From assembly GCF_020740535.1 (NCBI RefSeq), contig NZ_CP082362.1:6631501-6695500 (forward strand): DNA of 64,000 bases, read 5' to 3'. Made by a program: the position numbers and the translations under genes. This document shows positions 16,101-22,985 of the stretch, piece by piece. Under the pieces are notes generated by a model. It was not told where the DNA came from, did not search any database, and saw only the letters and a list, made by a program, of their open reading frames with translations. Numbering within the stretch: position 1 is the stretch's first letter; each line of letters opens with the position of its first letter. This DNA is from Streptomyces profundus. GTDB lineage: Bacteria > Actinomycetota > Actinomycetes > Streptomycetales > Streptomycetaceae.

Positions 16101-19100
16101 CGCTCGCCCGAAAGCGCCGACGGCACCTCGAAGACGAGCGGGATGTTGTAGGCGGCGGAGGGGGCGAGCCGGTGCAGGAACCAGAGCCGCCGCTGCTCCC
16201 CGCTGAGGGGCAGCTCTCCGGCGTCCTCGCCTCCCGGCTCCAGGCGCACGGCGGCTTCCGCCTCGGCCAGCGCGGACGCGAGCTGTGAGAGCACCGGCCT
16301 GGCCAGCACGGTGGTCACCGGCAGATGGGCGCCGGTGCGCTGTTCGACCATCGTCTGCACGGACATCGACAGCAGGGAGTTCCCGCCGAGCTGGAAGAAG
16401 TGGGCGTCGGGGGAGAGGACCGGCACCCCCAGCAGCGTCGACCAGATGTCGGCCAGTGCCCGCTCGTGCGTCGTCAGCTCCCTGCCGGCCCCGGCCTCGC
16501 GCGGCTCGGCCATCAGCCGGACCAGCTCCCCCCGGTCCAGCTTGCCGTTGGTGGTCAGCGGGAGACGTTCCACCGACACCAGACGGTCGGGCAGCTGGTA
16601 GGACGGGACGCGCTCGCTGAGCCAGCCGGTGAGGTCGGCGCTCCCCACGACGTCGCCGGTGACCGCGACCACCAGCGTCTGGCCCTGTTCGCCCGCGCTG
16701 ACGAGTGCCGCCGCGTCGTGGACGCGGGGGTGGGCCCTCAGCACGTGTTCGAGGCCGGCCAGGTCGAGCCTGCGCCCGTTGACCTTCACCTGGCTGTCGC
16801 GCCGCCCCAGATAGTGCAGGCAGCCGTCCGGGTCGGCGTAGCCCAGGTCGCCGGTGCGGTAGGCGCGAACCCAGCCGCCGTCCTGGTGCACGTTGGTGAA
16901 CCTGGCGTTGGACCGGTCCCCGTGGTACCCGCGTGCCACTCCCGCCCCCGTGGCCACCAGCTCGCCGACGAACCCCGGTGGGAGCGGCCGTCTGCGTTCG
17001 TCCCACACCTGGACGTCGCCCCCGCGCAGGGGCTGACCGATCGGCACGGGCCGGTCGGACGGCCAGGTCCTGGGGATGGGGAAGCAGGACGTGAACGTGG
17101 TGTTCTCCGTCGGGCCGTAGCCGTTGACGAGCTGGACGTCCCGGTGGTTCCGGTAGACCCTCGCGACATGCTGGGGCGAGACGGTGTCCCCGCCCACCAG
17201 CAGTGTGCGCAGCCCGGCGAAGCAGCTCACGTCCAGGTCGGCGAGGGTGTTGAAGAGCGCCGACGTCAGCCATGCGGTGGTGACGCCCCCCTCGTCCACC
17301 GCCGCGCGCAGCCGAGCGGCGGTCAGCGGCCCCCCGCCCTCGGGAGAGACGGACGTGCCGCCGTTCAACAGCGGGCCCCAGAGCTCCAGGGTGTAGGCGT
17401 CGAAGTCGGGCGGCGCGGCCTGAAGCATCACCGACTCCTCGTCCAGGGGGGCGAACTCCTGGCCGGTGACCAGCCGCACGACGCCACGGTCGGTGCAGAC
17501 GATCGCCTTGGGCTCACCCGTGGTGCCGGAGGTGAAGTTCACATACGCCGCGCTGTCGGGGGTCCGGCCGACCGGTGTCGGACGGCGGCCCGGCGGCGCC
17601 GCGCACGGCACGGACGTGACATCGGGGGCGGGGGCCGGTCCAGTGTCGGTGACCGCGGTCCGCACCCCCAGCTCCGCGCATGCCCGCGCCAGGCGCGCGG
17701 CGGGCCACTCCCGGCTGAGCGGCACATAGGCGGCACCCGCCTTGAGGATGCCCAGGGCCGCCACGGCGCGGTCGATGCCGTCCCGCACCGCGAGGCCCAC
17801 GAACTCGCCGGCCGCGACGGCCTGTTCCTGGAGCGCGGCGGCCACCGCGTCCGACCGCTCGTCCACCTCGCGGTAGTCCAGGCGGCGCGCGCCCCGAACC
17901 AGCGCGGTGCGGCTCCCGTGCGCGGCGGCGATGTCCGCCCAGCGGCTCAGCAGGTCGCTGCCCGGGGCGCTCGCGACAGCACCGGTGGCGGGAGCGGACC
18001 GCTCCGCGGCCTCGGGCCGGTCGACGCTCGGCGCCACCGCACCCACCGGGGAGCCGGGCGAGACGGCGAGTCGGTCGAGCAGCTGCCGGAACTCGCGGTC
18101 CAGGGCCTCGACCGCGTAGGGAGCGATCAGCTCGGAGTCGAACTCCCACTGGAGCGCGAACGTCTCCCCCCGCGGGTTGACCAGCAGGGCGAGCGGGAAC
18201 TTCACCTGGGCGGGTGGCTGGGGTACGCGGTCGACCCGGACGGCGCCCAGGCCGCTTCCGCTGATGCCGTGCTGCCAGGCCAGGACGAAGTGTTGCAGCG
18301 GGTTGTGCGCCCTCCCGCTGTCCTGGTCGAGTCCGCGCAGCAGACGGTCCATGTCGAGATCCGGATGAGCCATGGCCCACCGGGTCTCCTCGAAGACCTC
18401 CGTGGCGAGTCGGGTGAGGGACTGCTCCTCGTCGACTCGGAGGGACAGCGGCAGCATGCTGACGAAGTAGCCGATGGCACGCTGTAGTTCGGGCTTCCGG
18501 CGGTTGGCGTACGGCGTGCTGACGGTGATCTCCGAACGCCCGGTGAAGCGGCTGAGCGCGATCGCGTAGGCGGTGAGCAGCACGGTGAAGGGGGTGAATC
18601 CCCCCTCCCCTGAGGCTTCCCGCACCGCTGCGGCGGTCCCGGTCGACAGCTCGCTCTCCAGGACCGATCGGCGATCGGGTGGGCCGCCGCCACGCAGCCG
18701 TAACGGGAGGGGCGGCAGTTCGGTCCCGGCGAGGCGGGCCGACCAGGCGTCGGTGTCGGCGTCGCTCTCCCAGTCCACCGCGTGGCGGACGTCGAACTCG
18801 GGATGGTCCTCGTCCAGGTAGTAGGCGCGTACCGCGTCCCAGATCAACCCCATCGACCAGCCGTCCGCCAGCAGATGCGGCACGTTGAACTCCAGCACGT
18901 GGTGGTCCTCGTCGACCCGGTGCAGCCGGGCGACGAAGACCTGACCGCCCATCAGGTCGAACTCCCTGGCCGCCTCCCGCAGATAACACCCGGGCAGCTC
19001 GGACGCGGTGGTCATCCGCCGGTCGACGCTCCAGTACGGGTCGGGGGCCGACACCTGGAGCGGCCCGTCGGCGCCGTCGACAAAGCGGGTGTGGAGGGCG

Positions 19101-19285
19101 GGATTCTCCCGGTAGACGCGCTCGACGGCCCGGGTGAGCCGCTCGGCGTCGAGCGGGCCGCGCAGTGCGTAGGCGACATGGATGTTGTAGGCGGTGCCGC
19201 CGCCCGGCAGTCGCCCGAGGTTCCACAGCAGGCGTTGGGCGCGGGAGAGCGGCACTCCCGCCGAGCTCTGTGCCGACTCGTGCAT
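13163..19285 (-). CDS. NRPS, C-A-PCP-C-A-PCP, last carrier lacking its serine
   Basis: A 2040-residue dimodular synthetase. C1 (about 10-430) has PHLLADG, which keeps the catalytic His. A1 (about 455-950; FTSGTTGEPKA, YGPTEN, YRTGD) has specificity residues that I read by eye as D-A-L-W-L-G-G-T, close to the valine code of gramicidin synthetase. PCP1 is intact (FFQLGGNSLL). C2 (about 1045-1480) has canonical HHIAFDG. A2 (about 1500-1935; YTSGTTGRPKG, YGPTED) reads roughly D-L-F-N-L-A-L-T, perhaps a small residue such as alanine, which is uncertain. The final carrier reads FTAAGGDTPAAE, with Thr where the phosphopantetheine Ser should be, and no thioesterase follows. The C-terminal tail (GSGTLLI) could pair with the docking domain of the other NRPS. 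One in-frame TTA codon lies at 18701-18703. It starts one base after the radical SAM gene stops. Confidence 0.93.
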   Translation of the reverse strand: MHESAQSSAGVPLSRAQRLLWNLGRLPGGGTAYNIHVAYALRGPLDAERLTRAVERVYRENPALHTRFVDGADGPLQVSAPDPYWSVDRRMTTASELPGCYLREAAREFDLMGGQVFVARLHRVDEDHHVLEFNVPHLLADGWSMGLIWDAVRAYYLDEDHPEFDVRHAVDWESDADTDAWSARLAGTELPPLPLRLRGGGPPDRRSVLESELSTGTAAAVREASGEGGFTPFTVLLTAYAIALSRFTGRSEITVSTPYANRRKPELQRAIGYFVSMLPLSLRVDEEQSLTRLATEVFEETRWAMAHPDLDMDRLLRGLDQDSGRAHNPLQHFVLAWQHGISGSGLGAVRVDRVPQPPAQVKFPLALLVNPRGETFALQWEFDSELIAPYAVEALDREFRQLLDRLAVSPGSPVGAVAPSVDRPEAAERSAPATGAVASAPGSDLLSRWADIAAAHGSRTALVRGARRLDYREVDERSDAVAAALQEQAVAAGEFVGLAVRDGIDRAVAALGILKAGAAYVPLSREWPAARLARACAELGVRTAVTDTGPAPAPDVTSVPCAAPPGRRPTPVGRTPDSAAYVNFTSGTTGEPKAIVCTDRGVVRLVTGQEFAPLDEESVMLQAAPPDFDAYTLELWGPLLNGGTSVSPEGGGPLTAARLRAAVDEGGVTTAWLTSALFNTLADLDVSCFAGLRTLLVGGDTVSPQHVARVYRNHRDVQLVNGYGPTENTTFTSCFPIPRTWPSDRPVPIGQPLRGGDVQVWDERRRPLPPGFVGELVATGAGVARGYHGDRSNARFTNVHQDGGWVRAYRTGDLGYADPDGCLHYLGRRDSQVKVNGRRLDLAGLEHVLRAHPRVHDAAALVSAGEQGQTLVVAVTGDVVGSADLTGWLSERVPSYQLPDRLVSVERLPLTTNGKLDRGELVRLMAEPREAGAGRELTTHERALADIWSTLLGVPVLSPDAHFFQLGGNSLLSMSVQTMVEQRTGAHLPVTTVLARPVLSQLASALAEAEAAVRLEPGGEDAGELPLSGEQRRLWFLHRLAPSAAYNIPLVFEVPSALSGERLEGALRELVRRHRALRSVVAERDGEPSARTLDAADWRLRRSEEPDTARLVTREAGHVFALDREFPLRALLTRRQDGSRQLVLTFHHIAFDGHSLGPFLAELATLCEGRRPPPPAYGFADVVRRQSTPEYAREVAAALDHFTERLAGAPLATALPGAGEGAGSGAVRVRLAPRGTARVAELARAHGVSEFAFWLGCVAVVLARLSGEDDQVIATPVANRQRGEFQSVVGLLANTVPLRVRVPEQRSFGELLREVFDALATDLAHQSCPLDELAARLGVAPGRGRPPLSQVLFSATSYAGGGAEVGPWAPRPVTPGDAKYPLSIGVSRVDGEDQLVLEYDRECYGEGQITSLATALRRAAEHFLDEPHRPVGELALARITPSAGRAGAADAGAFVPITEHIAHQVERRPEATAVHGPSPASTGLDYASVWRRAGVHGAALAARGVGRGSRVAVLMRRTEDLPVALLGVLLTGAAYVPLDPAYPTARLAFVLADSAPDALLTDLPDVPAELAALAPVVPVAELTRERHDPGWRRVVPAADDPAYVIYTSGTTGRPKGVVVRHEGLHWLRHWAEATYDAADLRQVLAGTSVCFDLSVFEIFVTWSLGGGLRLAGNALDLVSGSEGVTLVNTVPSVWEEVLGLTTPPSTLRVLNLAGEPLRRALVERTVAAAGALRLFNLYGPTEDTTYSTAAEVPPTGTGPVPIGRPLPGTTAYVLDAAGRPVPDGFPGELHLGGRTLAAEYLNRPDLTAERFVPDPFGGGSMYRTGDRVRVEPDGSLVHLGRLDDQCKIRGFRVEPGEVERVLHEHPDVAEVHVTAREPGTPRARLVAFLAGGGPAPEAAGLAAWAAGRLPAHMVPSSFVVLEGLPRTPSGKVDRAALASHRGADAPAGEVVAPVGPLESWLVDWFAALPGADRVGATTHFTAAGGDTPAAEALAEAVLRAHGVTLALRDVLDHPTPRALAALVRGRLDVESGPGSGTLLI

Positions 19286-19286
19286 G

Positions 19287-20657
19287 TCACCCTCCGGCCC
19301 CGGGAGGCGGAGCCGCCCGGCGCGTCATCTCGTCGTACTCGTCGGAGAAGAAGAAACGCGACCGACCGAACGCCGGCCTGAGCTGGTCGAACCAGGTCGC
19401 CCGCGGGTCGTGGGCGGCGAAGAACGGCTGGCCGGTCCAACTGGCCCGCCGTGCCTGGAGGAACCGCAGGACGAAGACACGCTCCCCCAGCACCTCGGCG
19501 ACCCCCTGGACCTCGACCTTCCCCGGCCCGCAGCTCATGCTCGGGCCCCTGGCGGTGCGCCCCAGGCCGCCGACCCGGCGGACGGCGTCCGCGTGGACGC
19601 GCCAGGCACGTTCCAGCGGCACCTGGAAGTAGTGGTCGGCGCCCGTGTCGCGCTCGACGAACATGTAGTACGGGATCATCCCCAGCGCGACCTGCCGTTC
19701 CCACAGCGTCGCCCAGACCGCCGGGTCGTCGTTGATGTGGGCCAACAGCGGGGCCTGGGTGCGGATGACGGCCCCCGTCTCGCGGACGCGGTGCACCGCC
19801 TCGGCGAAGAGCGGCGACTCCATCTCACGCCAGTGGTTGACGTGCGCCATCACCGACAGATGCCGCCCGCCGGCGACGATCCGCCGGAACAGCGCGAGGA
19901 CCTCCCCGGCGTCGTCGTCGTGGAGGTAGCGGTGCGGCCAGTAGGTCAGGGACTTGGTGCCGATCCGCACGGTCTGGATGTGCGCGAGACCCGGGTCCTC
20001 CAGCAGCGGAAGCAGGTAGGAGGCGAGCCGGTGCGTGCGCATGACCATGGGGTCGCCGCCCGTGACCAGCAGGTCCGTCACCTCGGGGTGGGCCTTGAGA
20101 TACGCGGCGAGCCCGGTGGCGTCCTTCGCCGAGAAGCGGTCCTCGGCACCCACGAACTGCGGCCATCGGAAGCAGAAGGTGCAGTACGCGTGGCAGGTCT
20201 GCCCGGCCGAGGGAAAGAACAGCACGGTGTTGGCGTACTTGTGCTGGACGCCGGGGACGGCCACGCCGTTCAGCTCGGGCACGTTGAGCGTCCCCTGCCC
20301 GGCCGGATGCGGGTTGAGCCCAGCCCGCAGCGAGCGGGCCAGCCCCTCCACCTCGCGGCGCCCGGCTCCCGACCGGAGCAGCGCGGCCATGGCCTCGTAG
20401 GCCGGCGGCGTGAGCATGTCGCGATGGGGGAACGTGAGCCGGAAGACCGGGTCATCCAACGGAGCGTCCCAGTCGATCAGTTCACGTAACACGAAGTCGT
20501 TCACCCGGAACGGCAGGACCTGGGACACCACTTCGATGTCGAAGCGCCGTTCCTCGGGGAGCCGCTGGAACAGTTTCGAGCGGCGGAGTCGACTCAATCC
20601 GAAGGCGGTGAACCGGTGGTTGTTCGCGGCGGAGGCATCCAGGCCGGGTAAGAGCAT
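19287..20657 (-). CDS. KamA-family radical SAM aminomutase (lysine 2,3-aminomutase-like)
   Basis: A 456-residue radical SAM enzyme. The cluster-binding CxxxCxxC is in GQTCHAYCTFCFRWPQF (about residue 170). The SAM-binding GGDPM segment follows (LLVTGGDPMVMRTHRL), and a candidate PLP lysine lies in SCGPGKVEV near the C terminus. It should move an alpha-amino group to the beta position to give a beta-amino acid. The CFRWPQF form differs from the CRHCTRR form of true lysine and glutamate 2,3-aminomutases, so the substrate may not be lysine. The ATG is preceded by GGGGGGAC. Two rare TTA codons, at residues 3 (20649-20651) and 57 (20487-20489), suggest bldA-dependent timing. It is the first large gene of the leftward peptide operon. 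Confidence 0.9.
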   Translation of the reverse strand: MLLPGLDASAANNHRFTAFGLSRLRRSKLFQRLPEERRFDIEVVSQVLPFRVNDFVLRELIDWDAPLDDPVFRLTFPHRDMLTPPAYEAMAALLRSGAGRREVEGLARSLRAGLNPHPAGQGTLNVPELNGVAVPGVQHKYANTVLFFPSAGQTCHAYCTFCFRWPQFVGAEDRFSAKDATGLAAYLKAHPEVTDLLVTGGDPMVMRTHRLASYLLPLLEDPGLAHIQTVRIGTKSLTYWPHRYLHDDDAGEVLALFRRIVAGGRHLSVMAHVNHWREMESPLFAEAVHRVRETGAVIRTQAPLLAHINDDPAVWATLWERQVALGMIPYYMFVERDTGADHYFQVPLERAWRVHADAVRRVGGLGRTARGPSMSCGPGKVEVQGVAEVLGERVFVLRFLQARRASWTGQPFFAAHDPRATWFDQLRPAFGRSRFFFSDEYDEMTRRAAPPPGAGG

Positions 20658-20735
20658 CGCTTGTCCCCCCGTGAGAGTGTGATCCGTACGGGTGCGCGCG
20701 GCCGGATCGGTGCGCCGGCGTGCTGACCTGGGGGT

Positions 20736-20894
20736 TCAAGCTCCGCTGGCCACGGGCTCCTTGGCCCGGACGCCGCGCTGGACGCGGGCGCCGCTCTCCG
20801 CCACCGGTCGTGCGGTCGAACCGTCAAGTCCCCCCGGGGCAGGGGGGAGGTCTTCGCTCTCGATCGTCCGGCGGAGGAGGGAGTTGGGGCGCAT
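20736..20894 (-). CDS. Small 52-residue peptide ORF at the head of the peptide operon
   Basis: ATG at 20894 is preceded by GAGGAG nine bases upstream, and about four fifths of the codons end in G or C, both as expected for a real gene here. The peptide starts MRPNSLLRRTIESEDLPPAP and ends EPVASGA. It is basic, lacks cysteine and has no membrane segment. It lies 78 bp before the radical SAM gene and downstream of the GTATAC operators, so it would be the first cistron. I do not recognise it. It could be a precursor or carrier peptide modified by the radical SAM and ATP-grasp enzymes, a leader peptide, or a chance frame. Confidence 0.5.
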   Translation of the reverse strand: MRPNSLLRRTIESEDLPPAPGGLDGSTARPVAESGARVQRGVRAKEPVASGA

Positions 20895-20979
20895 GTGGCG
20901 GTACTCCTCAAGGCGTTGAGTTGCCGGTGCACAGGCGGAGGACCGGGCCGCCGAAGGGGTGTCGACAGCACGGCGTATC

Positions 20980-21000
20980 CTGTATACAGCGGGTATACAG
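20980..21000. promoter_or_regulatory. Two GTATAC palindromes between gntR and the peptide operon
   Basis: CTGTATACAG, a perfect 10-bp palindrome, is at 20980-20989. A second GGTATACAG lies at 20992-21000. The two GTATAC cores (20982-20987 and 20993-20998) are 11 bp apart, one helical turn. TATACA and GGATAC could serve as -10 elements for the two divergent transcripts, so a protein bound here would affect both gntR and the operon. GntR-family regulators usually bind short palindromes of this kind. The assignment to the adjacent regulator is inferred. Confidence 0.6.
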
Positions 21001-21105
21001 CTCTGTCCAGAGGGCGCTCGCGAAGAAGCGCGCCACCCGCTCCCGAGCCGGCGGGACACCCACGGGGCGCCGAGTCCGTGAGACGGACGTACTCACAGGG
21101 AAACC

Positions 21106-21780
21106 ATGAAACACAGCACACGCGCCTATGAACGACTGCGCGAGGAGATCGTCGACTGGAAACTGCCTCCCGGCACCCATCTGAGCGAGCTTCGGCTCGC
21201 CGAGCAGTTCGGCGTCTCGCGCACCCCGTTGCGCGAGGCTCTCCAGCGCCTGGTCGGGGACAACCTGGTGAAGGTGGTGCCCGGTCGCGGGGCGTTCGTC
21301 ACGGAGATCGCCCTGGAGGACGTCCGGCATCTCTTCCAACTCCGCGAGGCGCTGGAGACCTACGCGGTGCGGCTGTGCGCCAGATCCCCCCGCCGGGAGC
21401 TCTTCGCCGATCTGGCGCGGGACTTCGGGCACCAGCACGCGGCGCTCGCCGCCGGCACCGACCCGGCGCGTCTGGACGACTACTACGAACTCACCGCGCG
21501 GTTGGACGAGCACATCGACCGCGTCGCCGGAAACCCCTATCTGACCCATGCCGCGCTCTCCCTCCGCGCGCAGCTCCGCAGACTGCGTCGGATCGCCCGC
21601 CGTTCCCCGGACCGGCTCACGCGCGGTGCCGAGGAACACGCGAGGGTCTGCGGAGCGGTCGCCGACGGCGACGAGGAGCGCGCCGCCGAGCTGATGGCAG
21701 CCCATATCGACAACGCCCTGCGCGGCATTCTCGACGCGATGGCGGACGGGGTCGGACAGCTCGCGCAGGGCGGTCGCTGA
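21106..21780 (+). CDS. GntR-family transcriptional regulator (FadR/FCD type)
   Basis: A 224-residue regulator. The N-terminal winged helix carries the GntR hallmark (REEIVDWKLPPGTHLSE, then EQFGVSRTPLREALQRL and VPGRGAFV). The all-helical C-terminal part (about 75-215) matches the FCD effector domain, with Asp and His residues in DDYYELTARLDEHID that often bind a metal or carboxylate. It probably senses a small organic acid or pathway intermediate and represses the divergent peptide operon and itself through the GTATAC sites about 110 bp upstream. ATG at 21106 follows AGGGA. It converges on gap, 50 bp away. Confidence 0.9.
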   Translation: MKHSTRAYERLREEIVDWKLPPGTHLSELRLAEQFGVSRTPLREALQRLVGDNLVKVVPGRGAFVTEIALEDVRHLFQLREALETYAVRLCARSPRRELFADLARDFGHQHAALAAGTDPARLDDYYELTARLDEHIDRVAGNPYLTHAALSLRAQLRRLRRIARRSPDRLTRGAEEHARVCGAVADGDEERAAELMAAHIDNALRGILDAMADGVGQLAQGGR

Positions 21781-21782
21781 CT

Positions 21783-21830
21783 CCACCGGGGGACAGCCGG
21801 CCCGCCCCCGACCGCGCCGGCGGCCGGTGG
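21783..21830. terminator. Possible bidirectional terminator between gntR and gap
   Basis: CCACCGG at 21783-21789 pairs with CCGGTGG at 21824-21830, and the GC-rich loop can fold further. It sits exactly between two convergent genes. There is no T-run, as is usual in Streptomyces. Confidence 0.4.
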
Positions 21831-22829
21831 TCAGCGGCTGGCGAGGAGCTCCAGGGTGTCGATCACGCGGTTCGAGAAGCCCCACTCGTTGTCGTACCAC
21901 GCGGCCACCTTGACGTGGCGGCCGTCGACCCTGGTGAGGGCCGAGTCGAAGATCGACGAGGCGGGGTTGCCCGTGATGTCGGACGACACGAGCGGGTCCT
22001 CCGAGTATTCGAGGACGCCGGCGAGCGGCCCCTCCGCCGCGGCGCGGTACGCCGCCAGCACGTCGTCCCGCGTCACGTCACGGGCGACGGTCGTGTTGAG
22101 TTCGACGATCGAGCCCACCGGCACCGGCACCCGGATCGAGTCGCCGGACAGCTTGCCGTCGAGGTTCGGCAGCACCAGGCCGATCGCCTTGGCGGCGCCG
22201 GTCGTGGTCGGCACGATGTTGACGCCGGCGGCCCGGGCGCGACGGGCGTCGCGGTGCGGACCGTCCTGGAGGTTCTGCTCCTGGGTGTAGGCGTGCACCG
22301 TCGTCATGAACCCGTGCTCGATACCGGCGAGTTCGTCGAGGACGGCGGCCAGCGGGGCGAGCGCGTTGGTGGTGCAGGAGGCGTTCGAGACGATCGTGTG
22401 CGCGGCCGGGTCGTAGGCGTCGTCGTTCACCCCGAACGCGAGCGTGACGTCGGCGCCGTTCGACGGTGCGCTGACGAGCACCTTCCGCGCGCCCGCCGCG
22501 AGGTGGGCGCGGGCCGCCTCGGCCGAGGTGAAGCGGCCGGTGGCCTCCAGCACGATGTCGACGCCGAGTCCGGCCCACGGCAGCCGCGCCGGTTCGCGCT
22601 CGGCCGTCACCGCGATCCGGCGGCCGTCGACGACGAGGGTGTTCCCCTCGACGGTCACCGGGCGCCCGAGACGGCCGGCCGTGCTGTCGTAGGCGAGCAG
22701 CCGCGCGAGAGCGGCTGGCTCCGTCAGGTCGTTGACGGCGACGATCTCCAGGGCGCTGTCGCGCTCCAGCAGGGCGCGCAGCACATTGCGGCCGATGCGG
22801 CCGAATCCGTTGATGGCGATGCGAGTCAT
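21831..22829 (-). CDS. gap: Glyceraldehyde-3-phosphate dehydrogenase, type I
   Basis: A 332-residue NAD-dependent GAPDH. It has the N-terminal INGFGRIGRNVLRAL nucleotide fold, the catalytic cysteine in SNASCTTNALAPL (about 150), PTTTGAAKAIGLVLP in the substrate site, and the C-terminal AWYDNEWGFSNRVID. All expected residues appear present. Streptomycetes usually carry more than one gap, and this one stands beside a peptide cluster and is separated from a GlxA-type regulator by a TnpB element. ATG at 22829 is preceded by AAGGAGTCCCG, which lies in the left end of that element. It might be simple metabolism or a spare copy protecting against a GAPDH inhibitor; the sequence does not decide. Confidence 0.95.
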   Translation of the reverse strand: MTRIAINGFGRIGRNVLRALLERDSALEIVAVNDLTEPAALARLLAYDSTAGRLGRPVTVEGNTLVVDGRRIAVTAEREPARLPWAGLGVDIVLEATGRFTSAEAARAHLAAGARKVLVSAPSNGADVTLAFGVNDDAYDPAAHTIVSNASCTTNALAPLAAVLDELAGIEHGFMTTVHAYTQEQNLQDGPHRDARRARAAGVNIVPTTTGAAKAIGLVLPNLDGKLSGDSIRVPVPVGSIVELNTTVARDVTRDDVLAAYRAAAEGPLAGVLEYSEDPLVSSDITGNPASSIFDSALTRVDGRHVKVAAWYDNEWGFSNRVIDTLELLASR

Positions 22830-22985
22830 CGGGACTCCTTTGTGGATATCCCCGGCTTCAGCCGGGGGTGGAAACGAAGCTCCTGCGGAGCAGGGCAGGG
22901 GAAGCCGGTTCGCCGTCAGGGCGGACCGGCGTCTACCAGCAACTACCGGCAGTTGGTGGCGAATTGCTCCAGTATCATGTGAACG

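Noticed and set aside
13088..16288. A 1066-codon plus-strand frame opposite the dimodular NRPS
   Set aside because: Low-complexity composition without recognisable motifs, while the minus strand has intact NRPS domains.
19287..20657. A plain lysine 2,3-aminomutase making beta-lysine
   Set aside because: The cluster-binding segment reads CHAYCTFCFRW, not the CRHCTRR form of true lysine aminomutases, so only the family is called, not the substrate.
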